A stretch of DNA of 47,422 nt from a virus. Positions 7,844 to 15,989 of the stretch are shown one piece after another. Position 1 is the stretch's first letter. Each line of letters starts with the position of its first letter. The translations under genes and the position numbers were made by a program. The stretch is from positions 1-47,422 of the IMG/VR virus record IMGVR_UViG_3300028592_000024. One strand, written 5' to 3'. A model generated the notes under the pieces. It ran no database searches. It had not been told where the DNA came from and saw nothing but the letters and a program-made list of their open reading frames with translations.

Positions 7844-10225
7844 TCACGCCGCCAGTTCTAGTTTTACCCGAGTACCCTCGCTCCAGTTATTTGCGTGGTA
7901 CTCGCAGCTAACAGGCGTGGGGATACCGATATCGTTACCACCTTGCTCCATCAGCTTGCGAATCATCTGAATCTTGTCGTAGTTGTCTTTCCAAGGTTCT
8001 GCACCAGTGCCAGCGGGGAAGTCGAACACTAGCTCGTCATGAACCTGTAGTGCAATGTACGCCTGGTCAATCCTCTTATCAGTGTTGATGCTGTCGAGGA
8101 AAGCCTGGCAACGGATCATGGCCTTCATCATCCACCACATGGCAGTTCCCTGTATGTGATAGTTCAGGGGTACGGTCGGCAACACGGTATCCCACCTTGT
8201 TCTGGTACACAGTAACGGATAGCCACGCTCGGGATCAACCGTCTTGTCTGGTATTGTCTCGACGTAGCCGTGCTTGTTGGCGAAGGCAATCATGGAGTCG
8301 TTCAGCTTCTTGATGTTCTTGAACCGGGCCTGGATCATACGCTGACCACCCTTGACGTGATACGCTCTGTCAGCTGTGCCACTAGCCTCAACTGCCCCGT
8401 ACTGCACGGCGAAGTTACCGTTCTTCACCCACTGGTACAGGTCGCTGCCGTATCGTTTCTTGAACACCCTGCCGTCGATCATGGGCTTGGAGTGCTTACA
8501 CTTACAGCACTCGTCTTGCTTGGCCTTCGAGTTCTTGTTGTGCACCTCCTTCTTACACTCGGTACAGCTAAGACACAACTCAAACTTCTCCTTGTGTAAG
8601 ATATGACTAACTAGTAGGTGGTTACTGCCGAAGTAAGGAGGATCATTAGGACGCTCGAACAGGTCTATCATCTCCTTCTCTTTAGCCTCGTAAGCAGGCA
8701 GTCGTAGCTCAATGTTCTCGGCGTCTAAGCTCCACCACTCCCTACCCGGTGCGGGACCGAAGCAGTACCGTAGATTGAAACCCTCCTTCTTGCTGATGTT
8801 CTGCTCGTTGGGGTTCTGGCTGGACCACCTCAGTGTGTCCGTGCCGGTAGGGTTCAGGCTCGGGTGGAGTACATACCAGTCCTCAACCATCTTCTGTAAC
8901 ACCCTGTCCATCACTAGCTCTTGACTGAACAGTGGCACGGCGAACCTGCGGTAAGAGGATATGTAAGCCAGTGCTGTATCCCTCTTACGCTTGGCTGACA
9001 GGTTCTCGATGAACCGCTTCTGTAGTGACCTGTCTGGTAGCGTAGCCAGGTAGTACTCAAGGGCACCCTTGTCCAAAGTGGGGTTACTGGTCTTGGACTT
9101 CTTACCCCTGATTGGCTCTAGCTTTAGTACGTCAAAGCAGAAGGTTCTGATGGAATTGTTGACCGCACCCTTGGGTAGCACCAGATCGTAAGGCTCGACT
9201 ACCGTCTCACCAGTAGTCTCATCCACTAATCTCTCAACCTTAAACCCCTTGGCTATGTTCACGCATATCCGGCCAGCCCTCTCGGATTCCTCCAGGTACT
9301 CGCACTCCTGCTGATCTAACCTTGTGCCGCTGAAGGTGACACCCTTGCTCTCCATGCGATATGCCAGGCGTTGCCTCTGGAGAGAAACCATGTAGATCTT
9401 ATCCAGCTTCTTCTCCTGGATCAGCTTCCACATAACCTGCCACATCAGCACGGTTACCTGACTGTCCATGTTGGCGTACTCTATGGCCACCGTCCACCAA
9501 GGGTGTACGTCTTCGGAGTCAACTTCTGGAGGGTGATACTTCCAGCCGGGCCACTTGGTACGCCAGGCAGGTAACTTGTGATCCTGGCCATACTTGTCCC
9601 AGAGTTTCTTGCAGTTCTGGTATGCCGGGCTTTCAAGCCACTGGTAGTTAACCAGCGCTCTTGGCAGCCACGTATCGAGTTTCCAGGACTTATCGGTGGC
9701 TGATGGCATCTCCTCCAGAGAATCACTGGCGATACGCCAGGTCTTGAGCCTACGCCTGGTATAGTCTCGTGCCTTCTTGCATGCCTCTTCAAGCCTGTCT
9801 TCCAATGGCTTGATGTTCTTCCGTACGTACCGGCTGGCCATGCTGGTAAGGTCATGGTCTAAGTTAGAACCCAGCAGGTGCCCAGCTATCAGGGTGTCAC
9901 GGATGTTGTACCAGGGAAGCTTTGCTCCTGGAGAGAATGACTGTACAGGGTTGAACAACTCCAGTCCTGGCAGTATGGTGGCCAGTGCCCTTGCATCGAA
10001 CTTAGTGTTCTGAAGTATGGCCAACTCGCCACTGGCATAAACAGAGTCGAGTAACTCTTTCACCTCATCCAGTTCACCCGGTGGTATGATCGGCTGCCTG
10101 GTCTCAGGATCAACGAACCACTCCCAGTACTTGACCCTGCCGTCATCCCTACATGTGGTGACTATATAAGGCTTGGCCCCGTGGTTGAAGTCGATGCCCG
10201 TGGTCTCGGTGTCAATTGCTAACAT
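7844..10225 (-). CDS. polA: DNA polymerase I (family A) with 3'-5' exonuclease and a Cys-rich insertion
   Basis: Replicative polymerase, about 793 aa from ATG 10225 (preceded by GGGAGAG; an in-frame GTG six codons earlier is less likely). The exonuclease domain has DTETTG (5-10), NTKFDARAL and YANMD. The polymerase domain has motif A SLDAENIELRLP (Asp 501), a fingers helix WVKNGNFAVQYG with catalytic Lys 601, and motif C QVHDELV (729-731). The residue equivalent to E. coli 762 is Phe, a form reported to be common in virulent phages. Between motif A and the fingers helix an insertion carries C-x2-C-x2-C and CC-x-C-x-C-like clusters (residues 551-576), probably a zinc site. There is no 5' nuclease domain. 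Confidence 0.93.
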   Translation of the reverse strand: MLAIDTETTGIDFNHGAKPYIVTTCRDDGRVKYWEWFVDPETRQPIIPPGELDEVKELLDSVYASGELAILQNTKFDARALATILPGLELFNPVQSFSPGAKLPWYNIRDTLIAGHLLGSNLDHDLTSMASRYVRKNIKPLEDRLEEACKKARDYTRRRLKTWRIASDSLEEMPSATDKSWKLDTWLPRALVNYQWLESPAYQNCKKLWDKYGQDHKLPAWRTKWPGWKYHPPEVDSEDVHPWWTVAIEYANMDSQVTVLMWQVMWKLIQEKKLDKIYMVSLQRQRLAYRMESKGVTFSGTRLDQQECEYLEESERAGRICVNIAKGFKVERLVDETTGETVVEPYDLVLPKGAVNNSIRTFCFDVLKLEPIRGKKSKTSNPTLDKGALEYYLATLPDRSLQKRFIENLSAKRKRDTALAYISSYRRFAVPLFSQELVMDRVLQKMVEDWYVLHPSLNPTGTDTLRWSSQNPNEQNISKKEGFNLRYCFGPAPGREWWSLDAENIELRLPAYEAKEKEMIDLFERPNDPPYFGSNHLLVSHILHKEKFELCLSCTECKKEVHNKNSKAKQDECCKCKHSKPMIDGRVFKKRYGSDLYQWVKNGNFAVQYGAVEASGTADRAYHVKGGQRMIQARFKNIKKLNDSMIAFANKHGYVETIPDKTVDPERGYPLLCTRTRWDTVLPTVPLNYHIQGTAMWWMMKAMIRCQAFLDSINTDKRIDQAYIALQVHDELVFDFPAGTGAEPWKDNYDKIQMIRKLMEQGGNDIGIPTPVSCEYHANNWSEGTRVKLELAA

Positions 10226-10346
10226 GTTCACTCTCCCATCCACTAAGTAGTTGCTGGGCTTCTTCTACTGTGATATTCACGAACGCTAACAGTATAGTGT
10301 TGACAGGCGACGAGTCGCCACCTCCCTCACTATGTTCAGGTTCCAT
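10212..10346 (-). CDS. small acidic protein, 44 aa, overlapping polA start
   Basis: Starts ATG at 10346 behind a very strong TCTGGAGGAAAG ribosome site 4 nt upstream, reads MEPEHSEGGGDSSPVN and continues as a hydrophobic-acidic helix (ILLAFVNITVEEAQQLL). It ends inside the first codons of polA in another frame, so it is probably a coupling leader or a small binding partner. The function is unknown. Support is the strong ribosome site, the gap otherwise left between ParB-like and polA genes, and the overlap typical of this operon. Confidence 0.55.
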   Translation of the reverse strand: MEPEHSEGGGDSSPVNTILLAFVNITVEEAQQLLSGWESEHVSN

Positions 10347-10407
10347 TCTCTTTCCTCCAGAGAACCAGACCGACCGGTGTTACCCGATCGGTCCAGTGGT
10401 GTTGGTA

Positions 10408-11259
10408 TCAAGAGGCTTCTTTTGGCTCCGCTTGTTCGTTGAAGACGCGTAACTGTTCGAGCGTGCGCAGACAGTTCTTACTGTCCTTCTTCAGTCCTTT
10501 GTTGTAGTACTTGCACATAGTCTCGATCATACCCCTCTGCTTGGCACTGATATAGTTACCAACGTCGAGTAAGATTCTCCTAGGTGACACGTTCAGTTGC
10601 TCTACGAACCTGTCATCCTTGAGAATCTCACCTTGCCATGCAACCAGGGACACTACTCCATAGAAGAACAGTTCGGCCATAGCCTCATCCTGTCCTGGCC
10701 AGGTCTTCATCATAAGTGTCAGTGCTCGTTGCACCACGTCCTCACCGAATCTGGCAGTCAGTCTGTAGAGACTACCAAGACAGGCAATCTCCCCATACTT
10801 CAGAACACGTGACCCGGTCATGGTAGGTGACGTCGGTATAGCCAGTTTCATTCCAGCACCTTCGACGGCAGACTTGGCTGCCAGTGCAATAGGGTCTTGT
10901 GCAGTCAACGAAGTAACGAACATCTGTGCAGCGGAGACGGCAACCCTACCTCCGTTCAGAATCTTGAAGATCTGAGCCTCATACTGTGGCCCACTGCTTT
11001 CCAACATCAGACACTTCCAGTGTTCCATCCCCAACTTCATCATGGCCGTCATTCGTTGCAAACCGTCAATGATGTATAGCTTACCATCACTCCTTCTACC
11101 AACCGTCAGTACTCCTGCTGCTGCTGGCATGAAGTTCTTCTCGATCTTCCTGGCGTGTGGTTTGATACCACGCTGATAGGAGTTGTCTACCGTGAGTGTA
11201 GACAATAGAACCTTCTCGATCTTACCTTCCAGACTCCCACCGATTCGACGACTCGACAT
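10408..11259 (-). CDS. ParB/sulfiredoxin-fold-like protein
   Basis: 283 aa. The N-terminal 100 residues fit the ParB_N/Srx-like fold: a YQRG segment near 28-31, then strand YIIDGLQRMTAM with the DGLQR signature at 65-69 (ParB-family DGxHR position). The rest is helical with no recognised motif. ParB-like proteins in phages include DNA-binding, nuclease and nucleotide-using enzymes; some are reported beside thymine hypermodification genes, so a role in that pathway is possible. It follows the tRNA cluster and probably shares its promoter at 11902-11931. A second relative lies at 17768-19237. Confidence 0.66.
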   Translation of the reverse strand: MSSRRIGGSLEGKIEKVLLSTLTVDNSYQRGIKPHARKIEKNFMPAAAGVLTVGRRSDGKLYIIDGLQRMTAMMKLGMEHWKCLMLESSGPQYEAQIFKILNGGRVAVSAAQMFVTSLTAQDPIALAAKSAVEGAGMKLAIPTSPTMTGSRVLKYGEIACLGSLYRLTARFGEDVVQRALTLMMKTWPGQDEAMAELFFYGVVSLVAWQGEILKDDRFVEQLNVSPRRILLDVGNYISAKQRGMIETMCKYYNKGLKKDSKNCLRTLEQLRVFNEQAEPKEAS

Positions 11260-11387
11260 AGTGTTCTCCTGTTACTAAGACCAACGGTTAAAGAAACTGC
11301 CTGTCTTTCCTCACCACGCCGGACAGGCACGACGTTCCTCGGGACACTGGTCTGTGGGAAGTGACTTTCACAGCCAGGTTGGTGATT

Positions 11388-11455
11388 ACTACCGGTAGGA
11401 ATCGAACCCACCCTCCCGCAAGGTTGCGACCCTTACGTGGACCACCAGGAGTAGC
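11388..11455 (-). tRNA. tRNA-like gene with shortened D-arm, anticodon probably CGC
   Basis: 68 nt. A good T-arm (GTGGG-TTCGATT-CCTAC) and an anticodon hairpin with loop GTCGCAA (U33 present, anticodon CGC, Ala codon GCG) are visible. The acceptor pairs 6 of 7 with a C-C mismatch at the seventh pair. The D region is only 13 nt, forming at best a 3-bp stem TGG/CCA, so this is an atypical or degenerate tRNA. It sits 3 nt after the neighbouring tRNA-like element, which shares the 5' sequence CTCCTGGTGG. Confidence 0.5.
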
Positions 11456-11458
11456 ATT

Positions 11459-11551
11459 GCTGCTGGCAGGAATCGAACCTGCCCTAAAACTTCATAGCTC
11501 CCGTCTACTGGCATGTCACTATGAAGCTCCCCTCTAGCCACCAGGAGCAGC
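11459..11551 (-). tRNA. tRNA-like element, 93 nt, abnormal anticodon arm
   Basis: The T-arm (GCAGG-TTCGATT-CCTGC) and acceptor (GCTGCT/AGCAGC) are good. Where a 17-nt anticodon arm should be, an 8-bp stem CTTCATAG/CTATGAAG encloses a 21-nt loop, so no anticodon can be assigned. It could be a type II tRNA I fold wrongly, a tRNA with an insertion in the loop, or a decayed tRNA. It lies in one transcript with the flanking tRNA genes. Confidence 0.42.
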
Positions 11552-11815
11552 GTAGCAGACTTTACACCCACGGTCTGCCAGCGTGGCGGAATCTACCAAC
11601 CTCGAACAGGGAGGTAAGTAGGTCGGTAGCGTGTTTGGTGGTGGGCTGCCAGCGTTATCTCCTCCGCCCACCGGGGAGTTTAACCCTGTCGCCGATGCGT
11701 CCAAGCAACAGGGGTTCGACGTACGGCCTGCTAAGGATACCCACAAGGTGTCTCCTACCTCCTTAGCAGCCTGGGACACTGGCCTTGCCCAGCAACGAGC
11801 ACGGCAGGAGAAATA
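11552..11815. other. non-coding spacer in the tRNA cluster
   Basis: No supported gene. It contains a 10-bp hairpin CTGCTAAGGA (11728-11737) with TCCTTAGCAG (11760-11769), loop 22 nt, and another stem-loop GCAGAC/GTCTGC near 11550-11575. Frames are open on the minus strand but lack convincing starts. Further decayed tRNA pieces are possible. Confidence 0.4.
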
Positions 11816-11886
11816 GGCTCCGGCAGGACTCGAACCTGCACTACTAGATTTAGAGTCTAGTCGTCTTCCAGTTGACTCACGGAGCC
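11816..11886 (-). tRNA. amber suppressor tRNA, anticodon CUA
   Basis: 71 nt, canonical cloverleaf. Acceptor GGCTCCG pairs 7/7 with CGGAGCC. The D-loop AACTGGAA has the normal eight bases with G18G19. Anticodon stem CTAGA/TCTAG encloses loop CTCTAAA, so U33 is followed by anticodon CTA, reading UAG. The T-arm is GCAGG-TTCGAGT-CCTGC. CCA is not encoded. A consensus promoter lies immediately upstream. The amino acid charged cannot be told from sequence. Several genes here end in TAG (RNR, terminase ATPase, metzincin, a heme protein), so the tRNA would cause some readthrough unless it is weak or timed. Confidence 0.9.
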
Positions 11887-11901
11887 GGGGCGGTAGAGGA
11901 G

Positions 11902-11931
11902 ATTATAAATCTCCCCCACCTATCTTGTCAA
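11902..11931 (-). promoter_or_regulatory. consensus sigma70 promoter for the tRNA cluster, palindrome over -10
   Basis: Minus strand: TTGACA (plus 11926-11931), 18-bp spacer, TATAAT (plus 11902-11907). The -10 lies inside the palindrome GAGATT-TAT-AATCTC (11900-11914), a likely operator. The predicted start of transcription is a few bases before the amber tRNA, so it probably drives the tRNAs and the ParB-like gene. Confidence 0.75.
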
Positions 11932-11934
11932 GCA

Positions 11935-12183
11935 CTACTCCGGCTGAGAGTAGTTAACACCGCTGTTGAATCCTTCTGCGAAACACGCGGCTTGATCCAG
12001 GTTCTTCAGCCGTAGTTGGTATCGGCACCTATCGTCGTCTGGGTCAACGATGCCGAGGTTTACTCCAACACCGATAGAGTCATACTGCCAGGTAGTGTCT
12101 CCAACTGTAAACCGAAACACACCTGGCTTGACTTCTGTTGCCTTGTTGGCAAACGGTATCTCTTTGGTTCTTGGTTTACCCAC
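11935..12183 (-). CDS. hypothetical protein, about 82 aa
   Basis: Begins at GTG 12183 (AAGGGGG about 6 nt upstream) as MGKPRTKEIPFANKATEV; a longer frame would run into the preceding gene without a better ribosome site. It looks like a small beta-strand protein (GVFRFTVGDTTWQYDS, then YQLRLKNLDQAACFAEGF) and ends in TAG. No family recognised. It follows the putative ssDNA-binding gene closely. Confidence 0.6.
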   Translation of the reverse strand: MGKPRTKEIPFANKATEVKPGVFRFTVGDTTWQYDSIGVGVNLGIVDPDDDRCRYQLRLKNLDQAACFAEGFNSGVNYSQPE

Positions 12184-12196
12184 TGGCCACCCCCTT

Positions 12197-13675
12197 TCAC
12201 TCGGAGTCGTCACCGAGCAGGTCATCCCAAGGAACGTTACGATACTCCTGTTCGGTAGCTAAGTCTTGAACTGTCACAGTCCGGGTGCTAGGCTGCACAC
12301 CGATCACCTTTACCTCAGTTCTCTTGCCAGGCTTCTTAGACCGTGCGTTGATGGGTTTATAGTACCACACCTGATCCTCTTCAGGCATGAACTCATCCTC
12401 GCCACCCTCCTCTGCTGGTGCCTCATCGGTCTGATCCTCCACTTCTTCAGCAGGAGGCTCGCCACCCATGATCCATCCTTTCACCTGCTCCCAGCTTTCG
12501 GAGTTGAGAACGTCCGCCTCCGTGTACCCGGCATTGATGGCCAGGTTGGTGAGTTCCGCCTGAGCCTCGCCGTCCATACGGTTGCAACGCTCAACCAAAC
12601 CATCCAGATCACCAAACTCATCGAACGGTTCCGGCTCTGGTGCCGGTCGTGCCATAGGCTTCTTGCCTGCCGGAGTAGGTGCTGGTCTGACGGCAGGCTT
12701 GGCCGGAGTAGGTGCCTTGGTTGGCGGAGCCTTTGCTGTCATCTTGGCAGGAGCGGCAGTTGGCTTAGCTGTCGGAGCAGTCGGTCTTGCCATCGGCTTA
12801 CTAGCCGGAGCAGCAGGCTTCTCTGTGGCAGCCATAGGCTTACCCGCCGTGGGCTTCTGGGTAGAGGTAGCAGTAGCCTTCTGTGGTGCACCAACCGTAG
12901 GCTTGGCAGAGGATTTGGCCACCGGGTGCATACCCTGATACTGCCGTCCTTGCGTTGCGGGTGGTGCCACTCTCCCGTTCCCAGTGTTGTCAACCGTGTC
13001 GTTCACCTCCTGAGGTGTATAATCCTTTACCCATCCGTGCCACGAGTGTAGGGTCTTTGGTTCCCTACCGGCGAAGGGGTTAGCTTCCATGGCTGCCTCT
13101 TCGGTTGGCCATGCACCGGGGTTGCGAGATGGCTTGAGGTTGCCGGTCTTAGCATCTTCTGACCAGATACGCCACTTGCCGTCGTCGCTCTGTGCAACCA
13201 CCTCCTTATCCATCTTGTAGGTCCGGAACCTGAAGTAGATGGGGGGATCAGCGTTTTTGAGATCCTCACACACCTGCTCGAGATCCTCAAACTCCAGGGT
13301 ACTGGTCTCCTGACCAAGCTGACGGAGAACGTTGTACACGAACCCCATGTGATCCTCAACAGTCTCCCTCGTACGACCTGGGGTATCATACAGAGGTTCC
13401 GTGATCGAGGTTAGCTGGCCCTCGGTACGGATGCCATTGAACTCCTTTGGTGTGTCAACACGACCACCGGCGTAGAAGTACCACTCACCCTCGTTCGGAC
13501 CAGACTTGTACTTGTCAAACTTCATCTCCGTCAGCATGGCGACACCGCCATCAATTCCTGGAGGAAGCTCACCCATGAACCCGTACTTCGTCTCGGCATC
13601 CTTGTGCTGCTCGTGTGCGGCAGCCAGACGGTCACGCATGCTGGACACGAAATCGGACTGGTGTTGCTTCGCCAT
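12197..13675 (-). CDS. putative ssDNA-binding protein with Ala/Pro/Lys linker and acidic tail
   Basis: 492 aa. Residues 25-190 are a beta-rich domain (FDKYKSGPNEGEWYFYAG, VEDHMGFVYNVLRQLG, IYFRFRTYK) like uncharacterised phage proteins usually placed with Sak4-type recombinases and thought to bind ssDNA by an OB fold. Residues 250-345 are a low-complexity linker of AP/KP/TA units. The C-terminal part holds an acidic stretch (PAEEVEDQTDEAPAEEGG) followed by a small SH3-like segment (VWYYKPINARSKK, VKVIGVQPSTRTVTVQ) and the acidic end LLGDDSE, as in SSB tails. It starts with AAGGAG 9 nt upstream. The SSB role is inferred from layout and neighbours (Sak4-like ATPase, nuclease), not from a proven motif. 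Confidence 0.5.
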   Translation of the reverse strand: MAKQHQSDFVSSMRDRLAAAHEQHKDAETKYGFMGELPPGIDGGVAMLTEMKFDKYKSGPNEGEWYFYAGGRVDTPKEFNGIRTEGQLTSITEPLYDTPGRTRETVEDHMGFVYNVLRQLGQETSTLEFEDLEQVCEDLKNADPPIYFRFRTYKMDKEVVAQSDDGKWRIWSEDAKTGNLKPSRNPGAWPTEEAAMEANPFAGREPKTLHSWHGWVKDYTPQEVNDTVDNTGNGRVAPPATQGRQYQGMHPVAKSSAKPTVGAPQKATATSTQKPTAGKPMAATEKPAAPASKPMARPTAPTAKPTAAPAKMTAKAPPTKAPTPAKPAVRPAPTPAGKKPMARPAPEPEPFDEFGDLDGLVERCNRMDGEAQAELTNLAINAGYTEADVLNSESWEQVKGWIMGGEPPAEEVEDQTDEAPAEEGGEDEFMPEEDQVWYYKPINARSKKPGKRTEVKVIGVQPSTRTVTVQDLATEQEYRNVPWDDLLGDDSE

Positions 13676-13899
13676 TGTGTTAGCTCCTTTATGCTAGATA
13701 CTGTAGTGAACAATGTCCTCTGGCTCGCATTTGTTACTCCCCTAGAGGACGTAGGTGAGTTGTGTTTAGTCTCCGATGCAAGCCTGTCGGAGTTGTTGGT
13801 GGCACTGCCTAGACTGCAACGAGCAGTTTACCCTTCTAGAGCTTGTAGTCCTCGTAAGACCAAGCCGTACCAGAGGCAGGAGTGGTACACAGTGCCGTG

Positions 13900-14748
13900 T
13901 TACCCGTTGATCAACGCCATGATCTTCTCATAGCTGGGGTCAACAATTTCTGGAGGAAGTTCTTTGAACCTCGGTGCTCTGAACTTTGTAATATACACCT
14001 CTGGGCACTGAATCCGCAAGCAGTGTTCCTTTTTTCCTGTGCGAATTCTGCTTTTACCAGCCGGTCCCTTGCTCGGGCGCTCAACCACTTCCTCTCTGAC
14101 GAACATCTCGCAGATGTAATCTGCTGCCTGGTTCAGCCATCCCGCAACCGACGGAGTGAGTGCTGGTCCAATATATGGCACGCCAACCGGGGTGTCATCT
14201 TCTTTGAAACTACGCTCCTGTGCAACAACAACCACGTTACAGGTGTGGTCGAACAGTGGCCGCATCAGCTCTTTGCACTTTACACCTAGTTGACCGTACT
14301 GTTCTCGTGTCATCAAGCCCCAACTCTTCTGAACCGGCACCCGATCCAACCCCAGTATCTCCTTGATCAGCAGGTCTTGTAAGCCCGTTGCGTGGTCGAC
14401 CACGACAGTCCTGTAGTTATGAATACCCTCCAGAAGCATTGGTATCTGGGCACTGTCAACTATAACCTTCGGTTCGATCACCTCCCTCAACTCCGGTGTG
14501 TCGATGCTCCTCAACTCGCCCGGTCTGGCACCACCGGAGATAACCAGTGCCAGTATGGGCTTCTCGAATGTCGCCCAGAGGGTAGTTTTGCCACTCCCTG
14601 GAGAGCCGTACAGCACCATCTTGACGCCCTCATCCTCTGACGGCCAACCGGACAAAGCCTCCTGCACTACCCTCGGTGGCTGGGCCACCCTACCAGTACC
14701 CGTCCTGGCTACTGGCCTTGGTGTCTGCTTGGATATGCTAGGTGGCAT
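13900..14748 (-). CDS. Sak4-like RecA-fold ATPase (single-strand annealing recombinase)
   Basis: 282 aa with Walker A YGSPGSGKTT (47-56) and Walker B TVVVDHATG (about 113-121), followed by a VVVVAQERS strand typical of phage AAA_24/Sak4 proteins. It would stimulate strand annealing or pairing with a phage SSB, matching the neighbour at 12197. AGGAGG precedes the ATG. The 224-nt gap to the next gene (13676-13899) has no convincing gene. Confidence 0.78.
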   Translation of the reverse strand: MPPSISKQTPRPVARTGTGRVAQPPRVVQEALSGWPSEDEGVKMVLYGSPGSGKTTLWATFEKPILALVISGGARPGELRSIDTPELREVIEPKVIVDSAQIPMLLEGIHNYRTVVVDHATGLQDLLIKEILGLDRVPVQKSWGLMTREQYGQLGVKCKELMRPLFDHTCNVVVVAQERSFKEDDTPVGVPYIGPALTPSVAGWLNQAADYICEMFVREEVVERPSKGPAGKSRIRTGKKEHCLRIQCPEVYITKFRAPRFKELPPEIVDPSYEKIMALING

Positions 14749-14762
14749 ACGCCCTCCTATTG

Positions 14763-15989
14763 TTAGGTACTAAGTTCCGGGAACAGATTGTCGGTTCGCT
14801 CCAGCCCAGCCTCACTGCCGCTGTGCAGGTACTCATCCAACTCGGAAGAGCCACCCTCATCCAGTACGTTGTACACTCCGAACGGGTGCCGCCAGTGGGC
14901 ACCCCTACCACCGGCATTCATCCAGCAGTCCTCGGTTTCCTGGAGCCACCCCCACCAGTCGCACAGGCTCTCCAGTATGGGGTCTAGGCACTCCTTGGTG
15001 AACCGTCTTACATCGGCAGGGCTAATCTCAACCCGCCACCGCATGAAGAAGTTGTCCGGCTCTTCCATTATAACAGAGGCGAGTCGAGAGTAAAACTCGT
15101 CCTGAGTTTCTGGCGGCTTCCCGCCGATCCGCCCATCCCCACCACACTTTACGCACCTGGCACCGCTGGGCATCTTACCTTCACCCTTGCACTTCCCGCA
15201 CTTAGCCCCGGCAGTACCCTTGCCCCTGACTATACTACCTTTCCCTCCAGAGAGTGGCCTCCGGACCACGTTGTAACGTACACCACCGATTAGATACTCT
15301 CTACCGTCGGCGTGTCTGTAGTGACCCAGTCGTGCCAGGTCAGGACTCGGATTGTTGTATAGGGCGGTCATGTACATCATGGTCTGCAAGTCGAAGTGCA
15401 GTTGCTTCTTAAGTGCCTCCGGTTGCACGTCACCCTTCGTCTTGTTCTCCTGGATGTACACGGCTGCGTTCCTGCCCTTACCAATCAGGTCAACGCTGTC
15501 CCACTTACCCCGGAGAGTAACGATCTTACCTGATGGCAACTGGTATGGAACCCCGAAGGACTCTTCCTGGAGGAGAGGGGTACGCTGTAGTACATCTGGG
15601 TGTTCTGACCAGTAGTACAGATATAGTGGGAACTGTGTAGAACACACGTTCATCCAGTGTTCAATGTTATCCTGGTCGGTGGGGTACTTCCTCATCAACT
15701 GGCCACAGTAGTCTGCTAGATAGCCCTGCCACTCATAGCCCTGTGCCCACATCTCCTCACATATGTGCCACATCTGACCATACTCGATACGATGGTTGAA
15801 CCCTGACGCTGGCTTCAGACCCTCTACAACCAGTAACCTGAACCTCTCACGACACACGATGAATCTGCTGAGCAGGGAGAAGGTGATGCCGTCAACCTCC
15901 GGTCCCTTCCACACCGGGCCTGACCGAGCCTTTGGCCTGACCCTGTCAGCAGAGCCTATGCTACTCTTCAGCTTCTTAACAAAGTCCAT
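14763..15989 (-). CDS. PD-(D/E)XK nuclease, RecB/Cas4-like, with DnaJ-type zinc insert
   Basis: 408 aa. The nuclease core is visible: RFIVCRERFRL near 42-52 (the CPRRF-like helix), catalytic Asp in LRGKWDSVDL, then QENKTKGD as the E-x-K motif, and FDLQTMMYM as the motif IV helix. After it comes an insert with CGKCKGEGK and CVKCGGDGR, repeats of the DnaJ CxxCxGxG zinc type. A Trp/Cys-rich C-terminus follows. It likely acts as an exonuclease in recombination or host DNA degradation with the Sak4-like ATPase. Its ATG overlaps the stop of the CsrA-like gene (TAATG), with GGAGG inside that gene. Confidence 0.8.
   Translation of the reverse strand: MDFVKKLKSSIGSADRVRPKARSGPVWKGPEVDGITFSLLSRFIVCRERFRLLVVEGLKPASGFNHRIEYGQMWHICEEMWAQGYEWQGYLADYCGQLMRKYPTDQDNIEHWMNVCSTQFPLYLYYWSEHPDVLQRTPLLQEESFGVPYQLPSGKIVTLRGKWDSVDLIGKGRNAAVYIQENKTKGDVQPEALKKQLHFDLQTMMYMTALYNNPSPDLARLGHYRHADGREYLIGGVRYNVVRRPLSGGKGSIVRGKGTAGAKCGKCKGEGKMPSGARCVKCGGDGRIGGKPPETQDEFYSRLASVIMEEPDNFFMRWRVEISPADVRRFTKECLDPILESLCDWWGWLQETEDCWMNAGGRGAHWRHPFGVYNVLDEGGSSELDEYLHSGSEAGLERTDNLFPELST

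Noticed and set aside
11534-11779. 81-aa ORF in the tRNA cluster
   Set aside because: It overlaps tRNA-like elements and a hairpin, begins at GTG with no ribosome site.
13676-13899. Tiny 13-codon ORF behind GGGGAG in the gap before the ssDNA-binding gene
   Set aside because: Too short and without support beyond the ribosome-like site.
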